This document shows positions 1 to 5,900 of a DNA stretch of 6,282 bases, one piece after another. Source of the DNA: Bacteroides sp. (lineage in GTDB: Bacteria > Bacteroidota > Bacteroidia > Bacteroidales > Bacteroidaceae). The notes under the pieces are model-generated. The model saw only the letters and a list, made by a program, of their open reading frames with translations. It had not been told where the DNA came from and did not search any database. Made by a program: the position numbers and the translations under genes. The DNA is taken from NCBI GenBank assembly GCA_030529405.1, contig JAUMWZ010000095.1:1-6282 (forward strand), given 5' to 3'. How positions within the stretch are numbered: the stretch's first letter is position 1; the number at the start of each line of letters is the position of its first letter.

Positions 1-15
1 TAATTTTCTAGTCTG

Positions 16-47
16 CAAATCTAACCATATTTTTAATGAACAGAAAA
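16..47 (-). promoter_or_regulatory. Possible Bacteroidota-type promoter firing leftwards out of the window
   Basis: Read on the minus strand, positions 23-16 give TAGATTTG, an exact match to the Bacteroidota -7 element TAnnTTTG. About 19-20 nt upstream, around 43-47, lies a TTTC/TTTT stretch, which matches the -33 TTTG element only partially. The transcript would leave the window at its left edge, so the gene it might serve cannot be seen. Such 8-mers arise easily in AT-rich DNA, so this is a weak call. Confidence 0.3.
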
Positions 48-164
48 CTTTAATGGTATAAAGATTGTAGTATTTTGCCATTTGGAGATTACAATTAGCA
101 CGTTAAAAGCCTTTTGGCTCTAATATGAAACTATTTGCTCTTTTCCTACAAGCAGTGTTTCTCT

Positions 165-252
165 GTTTGGTAACTATATACAGTTGTTTTCTAAGTTGTA
201 TACAGTCAAGAAATCAGTTGTATATAGTTTATAAGTCAGCTGTATATGGTTT
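165..252 (-). repeat. Four tandem 22-bp units, block 1 (minus orientation)
   Basis: On the minus strand four consecutive 22-nt units start at 252, 230, 208 and 186. The first two are close to AAACYATATACAACTGAYTT plus two variable bases. The third keeps TATACAACT. The fourth is a variant in which TATATAGTT replaces the usual half. The period is exactly 22 nt, about two turns of DNA helix. The first two units each match a unit of the block at 5710-5797 at about 19 of 22 positions by eye. The function is unknown. A regulatory protein array, a nucleoid-protein site or a small intergenic repeat element are all possible. Confidence 0.75.
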
Positions 253-412
253 GGAAAACAGTGGTAAGGGAATGTTTTGGAGGCTATAAACCATCTGTTT
301 TGCAGATAAGAGTGAATGTCGTATGGAGTAAGTGTTGTTACTTAATTGTAAGTGGACATTACAGTATGGAATGGGCAAATATTGGGTGTGAGAATGATAT
401 TATAAAACAGGT

Positions 413-434
413 ATAATAAGGTGTGGCTTATTAT
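413..434. repeat. Perfect 8-bp inverted repeat (small hairpin)
   Basis: ATAATAAG and CTTATTAT flank the 6-nt loop GTGTGG, giving a perfect 8-bp stem. The stem is AT-rich and has no T-tract on either side, so it is not a convincing intrinsic terminator. It lies downstream (minus-strand sense) of the structured RNA at 505-706 and could mark a leftover 3' end or an operator. No function is visible. Confidence 0.4.
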
Positions 435-504
435 GTGAAGTGTTGTCTTACGAGAAAGGCAAGCTTGTGTGAGATGTCAGATAAGATTATTCGGGGATAT
501 ATGT

Positions 505-706
505 AAAAAGAAACCGTACTGAATAAATTAAGGTGAAAACTCTGATATGATAAGATTTGAGTGCTCCATTCTCTTTGTAATCCACTGGCATTAAGCTCCT
601 ACAAGAGGTTGTGGCCCGCCATTGAGAAAAGAAACGTTCTCAGTTCACCCGTAAAATTTGAAGAGTTTCCCAATTAAATCAGTACGGCTATGTCTTTAGT
701 ATTTCT
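505..706 (-). ncRNA. Structured small RNA, probable 6S-type (SsrS) RNA
   Basis: This non-coding stretch folds as one long rod on the minus strand. The 5' segment 687-679 (CCGTACTGA) pairs perfectly with the 3' segment 522-514 (TCAGTACGG), and the stem continues with mismatches inward. A second helix pairs 671-662 (GGGAAACTCT) with 543-532, with two bulges. A local hairpin follows on the 5' side at 642-623 (TGAGAA/TTCTCA, 8-nt loop). The apical stem pairs 607-600 with 579-571 (CTCTTGTA/TACAAAGAG, one bulged A) around a 20-nt loop. Unpaired stretches between the second helix and the apical stem would form a central bubble. The 3' end runs into TTTCTTTTT (513-505), as expected for intrinsic termination, and a TATCTTTG promoter sits just upstream. 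Length of about 200 nt, closing stem, large asymmetric bubble and apical stem are the known 6S architecture, in which the RNA mimics an open promoter and binds RNA polymerase. A structured RNA here is well supported. The 6S identity is inference from shape, and another Bacteroidales-specific RNA is possible. The exact ends are estimates. Confidence 0.62.
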
Positions 707-710
707 ACCA

Positions 711-741
711 CAAAGATAGTGTTTTATAATATCTATACAAG
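711..741 (-). promoter_or_regulatory. Promoter of the structured RNA
   Basis: Read on the minus strand, 718-711 is TATCTTTG, an exact match to the Bacteroidota -7 consensus TAnnTTTG. CTTG at 741-738 matches three of four bases of the -33 TTTG element, with a 19-nt spacer. Transcription would start near 708-704, some 17-20 nt before the closing stem of the RNA at 687. The independent agreement of promoter, stem and T-tract on one strand is the main reason for assigning the RNA to the minus strand. Confidence 0.65.
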
Positions 742-754
742 AAAATGTAAGATT

Positions 755-786
755 AGTTTATGCAAATCATATACAATTTGCAAACT
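755..786 (-). terminator. Inverted repeat after lptG, possible transcript end
   Basis: AGTTT-GCAAAT and ATTTGC-AT-AAACT form an 11-bp stem, with a 2-nt bulge on one side and an 8-nt loop (minus: TGTATATG). It begins 7 nt past the permease stop codon at 796-794, the usual place for the end of an operon. In the minus direction no good T-tract follows. In the plus direction CTTTTATACTT follows. It may therefore act as a weak or bidirectional terminator, or as a 3'-end stabilising hairpin. One arm and the loop are a copy of the 22-bp repeat found elsewhere in the window. Confidence 0.45.
764..785 (+). repeat. Single diverged copy of the 22-bp repeat
   Basis: AAATCATATACAATTTGC at 764-781 resembles the repeat core AAACYATATACAACTG in plus orientation, and the next bases (AAAC, 782-785) look like the start of a following unit. 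It lies inside the inverted repeat at 755-786. The resemblance is by eye and the sequence is AT-rich, so chance similarity is not excluded. Confidence 0.4.
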
Positions 787-793
787 TTTATAC

Positions 794-1891
794 TTACCTA
801 GGTGCTTTTTTATATAAATAATATGCAATGAATGAATATAGTATGTTCGGAATCCATACTGCTACTATAGGAGGAGTGTCGCCATTGACGGCAAATGATG
901 CGCTGACTGTTTGGAACAGTATATAAGAGAAACTGAGCGCAAGACCTATACCCAGATATAAGCCCATACCTCCTTTGCGTTTTCGTGATGATAGAGAAAC
1001 GCCTATGATAGTAAGAATGAACGAGGCAAAAGATATTGCTATACGCTTATGATATTCTATCTCAAAACTTTCAACATTGCCTACTCCTCTCTCACGTTGT
1101 CTTGAAATGTATGCACTTAGTTCTGGTGATGTAAACATTTCTTGTTGTTTCTGCATAACAAGAAAGTCTGACGGGTCCATTTTGAGTATAGTGTCTAGTT
1201 TCTCGCCCTTAATGATTGTTTCCTTCATTCCGTGCATTTCGCGTATCATGTAGTCGTGTATTGTCCACTTATACATAGTGTCTGGGTCGTATACAATCCT
1301 GCGCGCGGTAAGGTGTGATACTAACTTTTTGTCTTCAAACTTATCAAGCAAGAAACGAGAACCTATATTCGACTCGGCACTGAAATAGTCAATGTATGCA
1401 ATTACACCTTTGTCTATTTCCATTTGAACATTGCTGGCATAATTATTCTTTCTTGGTTTTACATACCTATGTTCAAACTCTAACCGCTCTACACTGCCTT
1501 TCGGAATGATAAACGCATTTAGGAAAAAAGCTGTAAGAGATATTATTGCGGCGGAAATCATATATGGTCTCATCATTCGCTTAAAGCTAAGACCAGCAGA
1601 AAACATTGCAATTATCTCGGAATTTTCAGCCATTTTTGAGGTAAAGAATATAACCGCAACAAACACAAAAAGAGGACTGAAAAGATTGGCAAAGTATGGT
1701 ATAAAGTTGATGTAATATTCAAAGATAATCTTATTGATAGGTGCGTCCGTCTTGATGAAGTTATCTAACTTCTCATTAAAATCGAATACCACGGCAATAG
1801 ATATAATCAAGAGTATAGTGAATATATAAGTGCCAAGAAACTTCTTTATTATATACCAATCAAGCCTATTTATATACTTACCAAATCTCAT
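794..1891 (-). CDS. lptG: LptF/LptG family lipopolysaccharide export permease (LptG-like)
   Basis: Inner-membrane permease of the Lpt system. LptF and LptG with the ATPase LptB extract lipopolysaccharide from the inner membrane and pass it to the periplasmic Lpt bridge. The 365-residue protein has the family layout: three N-terminal membrane segments (about 18-38, 60-85 and 110-130), a large periplasmic beta-rich domain (about 131-280), then three C-terminal segments (about 283-302, 309-332 and 342-361). The opening RLDWYIIKKFLGTYIF resembles the LDRYIGKTIF start of E. coli LptG more than LptF. The segment SKMAENSEIIAMFSAG (85-100) matches the conserved cytoplasmic coupling region that contacts LptB. 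I chose ATG at 1891. A GTG one codon upstream (1894) is possible but less likely. The stop codon is TAA. The gene starts 9 nt after the tgt stop, so it is probably cotranscribed with lon and tgt. The family is firm; the G rather than F assignment is less so. Confidence 0.9.
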   Translation of the reverse strand: MRFGKYINRLDWYIIKKFLGTYIFTILLIISIAVVFDFNEKLDNFIKTDAPINKIIFEYYINFIPYFANLFSPLFVFVAVIFFTSKMAENSEIIAMFSAGLSFKRMMRPYMISAAIISLTAFFLNAFIIPKGSVERLEFEHRYVKPRKNNYASNVQMEIDKGVIAYIDYFSAESNIGSRFLLDKFEDKKLVSHLTARRIVYDPDTMYKWTIHDYMIREMHGMKETIIKGEKLDTILKMDPSDFLVMQKQQEMFTSPELSAYISRQRERGVGNVESFEIEYHKRIAISFASFILTIIGVSLSSRKRKGGMGLYLGIGLALSFSYILFQTVSASFAVNGDTPPIVAVWIPNILYSFIAYYLYKKAPR

Positions 1892-1900
1892 CACTCGCCA

Positions 1901-3031
1901 CTATAGTCTTGTTGATAATCTGTGTACCATCTCCTTTTTCCAACTGCTGAAAGTGCCTTCTATGATTTGTTTTCGTGCTTCCTGTGTGAGCCAAACATAG
2001 AAAGCCAGATTGTGTATTGAGGCTATCTGCATCGCCAACAGTTCTTGCGCATGAAACAAGTGTCTAAGATATGCCTTGCTATACATAGTGTCTACAACAG
2101 AAGCACCATCTTCTTCTATCGGAGAGAAATCAGACTCCCACTTCTTATTCTTCATATTCATGATGCCATTCTTAGTAAATAGCATACCATTCCTTCCATT
2201 TCTGGTTGGCATAACACAATCAAACATATCCACACCACGTTCTATCCCCTCAAGAATGTTTATCGGAGTGCCCACACCCATAAGATATCTTGGTTTTTGA
2301 GCAGGTAGAATCTCGTTCACAATCTCAATCATCTCATACATCTTTTCTACTGGTTCGCCGACTGCAAGACCACCTATTGCGTTTCCATCTGCATTCTTTT
2401 CTGCAACAAATTCTGCTGACTGTCTGCGCAAATCGGGGTAAACACAGCCCTGAACAATAGGGAACAAAGATTGACTGTAACCATACTTTGGCTCTGTACT
2501 ATTAAACTGCTTGACGCATCTATCGAGCCATCTGTGAGTTAATTGTAACGACTTTTTCGCATACTGATAGTCTGCTGTGCCCGGAGGACACTCATCAAAC
2601 GCCATAATTATATCTGCACCTATACTTCTTTCTATATCAATAACCTTCTCAGGTGTGAAGAAATGTTTGCTACCGTCTATATGAGATCGGAACTCAGCGC
2701 CCTCTTCGCTCAGCTTTCTTATAGATGACAAAGAAAATACCTGAAACCCGCCACTGTCTGTAAGCATAGGTCTGTCAAAACTGTTGAATTTATGAAGTCC
2801 ACCTGCTTTCTCTATAATGTCTGTGCCAGGTCTTAAGTACAGATGATAAGTGTTACCTAATATTATCTGCGCTTTAATATCTTCTTTGAGTTCATTAACG
2901 TGAACTCCCTTGACAGTTCCGACTGTTCCAACAGGCATAAATATAGGAGTTTTAATCTCGCCATGGTCTGTTGTTATCAAGCCAGCTCTTGCATTACTAT
3001 TCTTGTCAGTATGTTGTAGTTGAAATTTCAT
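1901..3031 (-). CDS. tgt: Queuine/preQ1 tRNA-guanine transglycosylase
   Basis: Exchanges guanine 34 in the anticodon of tRNAs Asp, Asn, His and Tyr for a queuosine precursor (preQ1 in bacteria, queuine in salvagers). It is a cytosolic TIM-barrel enzyme. The 376 residues show the family motifs in order: FMPVGTVGTVKGV (31-43), TDSGGFQVFSL (91-101, general acid-base Asp92), MAFDECPP (143-150, base recognition), IVQG (192-195), GGLAVGE (220-226), MGVGTP (251-256) and FDCVMPTRNGRNG (270-282, nucleophile Asp271 by comparison with E. coli Asp264). The C-terminal zinc-binding triad CxCxxC is absent: the aligned positions read G, S and D (about 309, 311 and 314), while the fourth ligand, His340 in SIHN, remains. 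I chose ATG at 3031 because MKFQLQHTD is the normal family N-terminus and leaves a 7-nt gap after lon. A TTG at 3052 would add seven residues and overlap lon by 14 nt, which is unlikely. Confidence 0.96.
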   Translation of the reverse strand: MKFQLQHTDKNSNARAGLITTDHGEIKTPIFMPVGTVGTVKGVHVNELKEDIKAQIILGNTYHLYLRPGTDIIEKAGGLHKFNSFDRPMLTDSGGFQVFSLSSIRKLSEEGAEFRSHIDGSKHFFTPEKVIDIERSIGADIIMAFDECPPGTADYQYAKKSLQLTHRWLDRCVKQFNSTEPKYGYSQSLFPIVQGCVYPDLRRQSAEFVAEKNADGNAIGGLAVGEPVEKMYEMIEIVNEILPAQKPRYLMGVGTPINILEGIERGVDMFDCVMPTRNGRNGMLFTKNGIMNMKNKKWESDFSPIEEDGASVVDTMYSKAYLRHLFHAQELLAMQIASIHNLAFYVWLTQEARKQIIEGTFSSWKKEMVHRLSTRL

Positions 3032-3038
3032 TACTCTC

Positions 3039-5513
3039 TTACTTCTTTTCAATAACGGTTAAATCCTTACAGTTCTTCACTTTTGTGTCAGTCAATGCAA
3101 GTTTTATAACCTCTTTCGCATCATCTACATAGTGGAATGTTAATCCCTTTCGGTAAACTTCTTTTATCTCTTCCACGTTTTTGCGGTTTTCTTTGCTCAA
3201 AATTATATCTTTTATTCCCGCACGTTTCGCTGCTAGTATCTTTTCTTTTATTCCTCCTACGGGTAGAACTTTACCTCTAAGTGTAATTTCACCAGTCATA
3301 GCCAACGCCTCTTTTACCTTTCGTTGTGTCAGAATTGATACTATAGCTGTGACCATAGTTATACCTGCTGACGGTCCATCTTTAGGTGTTGCACCTTCTG
3401 GACAGTGTATATGTAGTTTCCAGTTATTGAATATTTCAGAGTCAATTCCCAGTTCGTCTGCATTTGATTTCACGTATTGATAAGCTATAACAGCAGATTC
3501 TTTCATGACATCACCCAAGTTACCTGTTAGAGTAGGTTGTGAGTCTTTGCCTCTAGACAAACTTGTTTCTATAAACAAAATCTCTCCTCCCACGGCTGTC
3601 CACGCTAATCCTGTAACAACTCCAGCGTATTCATTTCCTTGGTACTTATCTCTTGAATACTCTCTTACTCCTATTAGGTCGTTAAGGTCTTCGGGCTTAA
3701 TTTCGATGCTTTCTATGCTTTCCTCTTTGGCTATTTTGAAGGCTATCTTTCTCATCAGCTTGTTTATTTTCTTTTCAAGCTCTCTCACTCCGCTTTCTCT
3801 TGTATAGTCTTCTATTATAACCTCTAACGTGTTCTTTCCTACTTTTATTTTATGGTTTTCAAGTCCGTTTTGCTTAATTGCTTTCGGCAGTAAGTGTCTT
3901 TTGGCTATTTCCACTTTTTCTTCTGTGATGTATCCGCTTACTTCTATCAGTTCCATTCTATCTAGTAGTGGCGCAGGTATAGTATTAAGATTGTTTGCGG
4001 TAGCTATAAAGAACACCTTAGACAAGTCGTAATCAACATCAATATAGTTATCGTGGAATGTTGAATTCTGTTCAGGGTCTAGCACCTCCAATAATGCTGA
4101 AGCTGGATCTCCTTGTCTGCTAACTCCAAGTTTATCTATTTCGTCAAGAATGAACACAGGGTTTGAACTTCCAGACTTAATCATTCCTTTGATTATTCTA
4201 CCTGGCATTGCCCCGATATATGTTCTTCTGTGTCCTCTTATTTCCGATTCGTCATGCACACCACCTAGCGACATTCTGACGTATTTTCTCTTTAATGAGT
4301 CGGCAATAGACTTTCCTAACGAAGTTTTTCCTACTCCTGGAGGTCCATAAAGACATATAATTGGCGACTTAGAGTCATTCTTTAGTTTTATAACTGCAAG
4401 ATGTTCTAGTATTCTTTCCTTTACTTGTTCCAATCCGAAATGCTCCTTATTAAGAACCTTCTCTGCTGTGCTTAGATTAAAGTTCTTATTTTCGCTGTAC
4501 ACATTCCAAGGTATGCTAGTTAGTGTTTGCAGATAATTCAGTTGTACATTATATTCTGGCGACTGTGTGTTCATTCTTTCCAGCTTTGCCACTTCTTTAT
4601 CAAACACTTTTTGAATATCCTCTCCCCACTTGATGTTCTTAGCTTTTTCTCTCAGTTCTTCAACGTCTTTTTCTTGTCCGCCTCCCCCGAGTTCTTCTTG
4701 AATATTTCTTAGCTGTTGTTGTAGGAAGTATTCTTTTTGCTGTTGGTCTATTCCTGCTCTTGTTTTAGCTAGTATAGACATTCTGATTTGTTGCAGCTCA
4801 ATTTCTCTGTTGAGTATAGACAGCAGTTCATAGCATCTTTTTTCAAATTGTTTTACTTCAAGCAGTGCTATTCTTTCGTCTTTTCTCATTGGCAGATTAG
4901 AGCATACGAAGTTTACCAGCGAAAGTGGTGACCTCATATTTTTTATAGATGTCATCACGTCGTGATGTAATGTTTCTGACGATTTTGTATATCTATGTAG
5001 TGCTTCTCTGATTACATCAGTAACCATTTCAACCTTCATTGCCGACTTTTCATCTTGTGGCATTTCTTCGTTTTCAATCACTACTTTTCCTTGCAAGAAA
5101 GGTTTGTATTCGTCAATAGACACAAGCGATGCACGCTCCAATCCTTGCACAATAGCTGTCAAACCATTATTTGGCATATCTATCAGCTGTACAATTCTTG
5201 CCACCACACCAGTCTTATACAAGTCTTTTTCCGTAGGGTTATCAACTTCTTCATCTATTTGACACACCACAAAAATCTCTTCTTTTTTCTTTTCGGCATG
5301 CTTCACTAGCTTCAGAGAGCTTTCTCTGCCAACGCTAACAGGCATAAAAACTCCCGGAAAAAGCACCATATCTCTCAACGGAAGAATAGGTATCTGGTCG
5401 TTTGTTTGAGTCTTACAGCCCAACAACTCCTTATCATTTGCCTCTCCAAGATCAGCTACTAATGAAACTCCCATAGCTCCACTTGGAGAAGTTATATCTT
5501 TTTTCTTACTCAT
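3039..5513 (-). CDS. lon: ATP-dependent Lon protease (endopeptidase La)
   Basis: Soluble homohexameric AAA+ serine protease that unfolds and degrades misfolded and selected regulatory proteins. The 824 residues show an N-terminal substrate-binding domain beginning at IPILPLRDMVLFPG (41-54), a long helical region with coiled-coil character (about 215-330), and an AAA+ module. That module carries Walker A GPPGVGKT (390-397), Walker B VFILDEID (453-460), a sensor-1 TANN stretch (505-508), a probable arginine finger in LLDRME (Arg519) and sensor-2 SGVRELEKK (574-582). The protease domain follows, with PKDGPSAG (710-717, catalytic Ser715) and GGIKEK (753-758, Lys758 of the Ser-Lys dyad, 43 residues after Ser715 as in E. 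coli). All catalytic parts are present and length is normal, so it is intact. Start is ATG at 5513, preceded by A-rich sequence without a Shine-Dalgarno, as usual in Bacteroidota. It is first in the lon-tgt-lptG operon. No CIRCE-type heat-shock operator is visible upstream. Confidence 0.98.
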   Translation of the reverse strand: MSKKKDITSPSGAMGVSLVADLGEANDKELLGCKTQTNDQIPILPLRDMVLFPGVFMPVSVGRESSLKLVKHAEKKKEEIFVVCQIDEEVDNPTEKDLYKTGVVARIVQLIDMPNNGLTAIVQGLERASLVSIDEYKPFLQGKVVIENEEMPQDEKSAMKVEMVTDVIREALHRYTKSSETLHHDVMTSIKNMRSPLSLVNFVCSNLPMRKDERIALLEVKQFEKRCYELLSILNREIELQQIRMSILAKTRAGIDQQQKEYFLQQQLRNIQEELGGGGQEKDVEELREKAKNIKWGEDIQKVFDKEVAKLERMNTQSPEYNVQLNYLQTLTSIPWNVYSENKNFNLSTAEKVLNKEHFGLEQVKERILEHLAVIKLKNDSKSPIICLYGPPGVGKTSLGKSIADSLKRKYVRMSLGGVHDESEIRGHRRTYIGAMPGRIIKGMIKSGSSNPVFILDEIDKLGVSRQGDPASALLEVLDPEQNSTFHDNYIDVDYDLSKVFFIATANNLNTIPAPLLDRMELIEVSGYITEEKVEIAKRHLLPKAIKQNGLENHKIKVGKNTLEVIIEDYTRESGVRELEKKINKLMRKIAFKIAKEESIESIEIKPEDLNDLIGVREYSRDKYQGNEYAGVVTGLAWTAVGGEILFIETSLSRGKDSQPTLTGNLGDVMKESAVIAYQYVKSNADELGIDSEIFNNWKLHIHCPEGATPKDGPSAGITMVTAIVSILTQRKVKEALAMTGEITLRGKVLPVGGIKEKILAAKRAGIKDIILSKENRKNVEEIKEVYRKGLTFHYVDDAKEVIKLALTDTKVKNCKDLTVIEKK

Positions 5514-5555
5514 TTCTTTGAAGTTTTAGCACTTTACAAAATATTAAAGTAGCTG

Positions 5556-5587
5556 CAAAATTACTCTTTTCATACGTAATATTAAAA
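5556..5587 (-). promoter_or_regulatory. Putative promoter of the lon-tgt-lptG operon
   Basis: On the minus strand 5563-5556 is TAATTTTG, matching the Bacteroidota -7 consensus TAnnTTTG. TTTT at 5587-5584, 20 nt upstream, matches three of four bases of the -33 TTTG element. Transcription would start near 5552-5549, giving an untranslated leader of roughly 36-40 nt before the lon ATG at 5513. The position is right for an operon promoter, but the -33 match is imperfect and a second promoter for heat induction could exist unseen. Confidence 0.5.
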
Positions 5588-5709
5588 CTACTTATTCACT
5601 TTTACCTCAAAAACAATGCCAAAAACACATAGTTATTGATAATAAAAGTTATACACCCAGCTCATAAACGTGTCTAAACCGCCACAAAAGCCAAGATTAG
5701 TGCAAAAAC

Positions 5710-5797
5710 AAACCATATACAACTGACTTTCAAACCATATATAGTTTGTATGTAAACTATATACAATTGATTTGCAAACGATAAATGGTTTGTAAAG
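5710..5797 (+). repeat. Four tandem 22-bp units, block 2 (plus orientation)
   Basis: Units start at 5710, 5732, 5754 and 5776, each beginning AAAC, so the period is exactly 22 nt and the block is 88 nt long, the same as block 1. Units 1 and 3 follow AAACYATATACAACTGAYTT almost exactly (unit 3 has AATTG for AACTG). Units 2 and 4 are variants in which the second half becomes GTTTG, making AAACCATATATAGTTT nearly palindromic. The block sits between the lon and trmN6 promoters, about 45 nt upstream of the trmN6 -7 element. Its orientation is opposite to block 1, so the two blocks bracket the operon and the small RNA as inverted copies. Confidence 0.75.
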
Positions 5798-5841
5798 CCA
5801 ACTTTACGAACTACTTATAAATCTATTCAAAGTTTATTAGA

Positions 5842-5849
5842 TAACTTTG
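5842..5849 (+). promoter_or_regulatory. Putative promoter (-7 element) of trmN6
   Basis: TAACTTTG matches the Bacteroidota -7 consensus TAnnTTTG and lies 51 nt before the trmN6 start codon. Transcription would begin near 5853-5857, with a leader of about 45 nt. At 19-21 nt upstream I find no TTTG-like -33 element, so the promoter may be weak, may depend on an activator, or may be wrongly placed. Confidence 0.45.
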
Positions 5850-5900
5850 CAAACAATACCGCAAAACAGAAAACAAAAACAGCAAAAACATTACCCGATT

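Larger units (their letters stand above)
1..504. other. Intergenic stretch with no convincing gene
   Basis: I see no tRNA, rRNA or convincing coding region here on either strand. The longest reading frame worth mention is 54 codons (125-289, plus). It crosses the 22-bp repeats and is probably a chance frame. The stretch holds the repeat block at 165-252, a small perfect hairpin at 413-434 and a possible leftward promoter near position 20. A weak 4-bp stem (AGCC, loop TTTT, GGCT) lies near 109-120 without a convincing T-tract. The rest is AT-rich sequence in which I recognise nothing. Confidence 0.6.
5514..5900. other. Divergent intergenic region between lon and trmN6
   Basis: These 387 nt separate the two divergent genes. 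They hold the putative lon promoter, the second 22-bp repeat block and the putative trmN6 promoter, and no reading frame or structured RNA that I can support. The stretch 5590-5709 has no recognised element apart from a diverged sequence at 5644 (AAAAGTTATACACCCAG) that lies in the 22-nt phase of the following repeats and may be a decayed unit. Confidence 0.6.

Noticed and set aside
109..120. AGCC-TTTT-GGCT as an intrinsic terminator
   Set aside because: The stem is only 4 bp, and neither strand has a proper T-tract after it.
165..252. Possible CRISPR array
   Set aside because: The 22-nt units are directly adjacent with no unique spacers, the repeats are degenerate, and no cas gene is present.
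505..706. Reading the structured RNA on the plus strand
   Set aside because: The inverted repeats are symmetric, but only the minus strand has a TAnnTTTG promoter upstream and a T-rich run right after the closing stem.
3181..4712. Several plus-strand frames of 60-100 codons opposite lon
   Set aside because: They are hydrophobic, low-complexity antisense shadows of the strongly conserved lon coding sequence and have no family features.
5648..5660. DnaA-box-like TTATACACC and AT-rich DNA suggesting an origin
   Set aside because: It is a single imperfect match with no cluster of boxes, and dnaA, dnaN or other origin-linked genes are absent.
165..5797. The two inverted repeat blocks as ends of a composite transposon carrying lon-tgt-lptG
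   Set aside because: There is no transposase, no terminal inverted repeat of insertion-sequence type and no target duplication visible, and the enclosed genes are core chromosomal functions.
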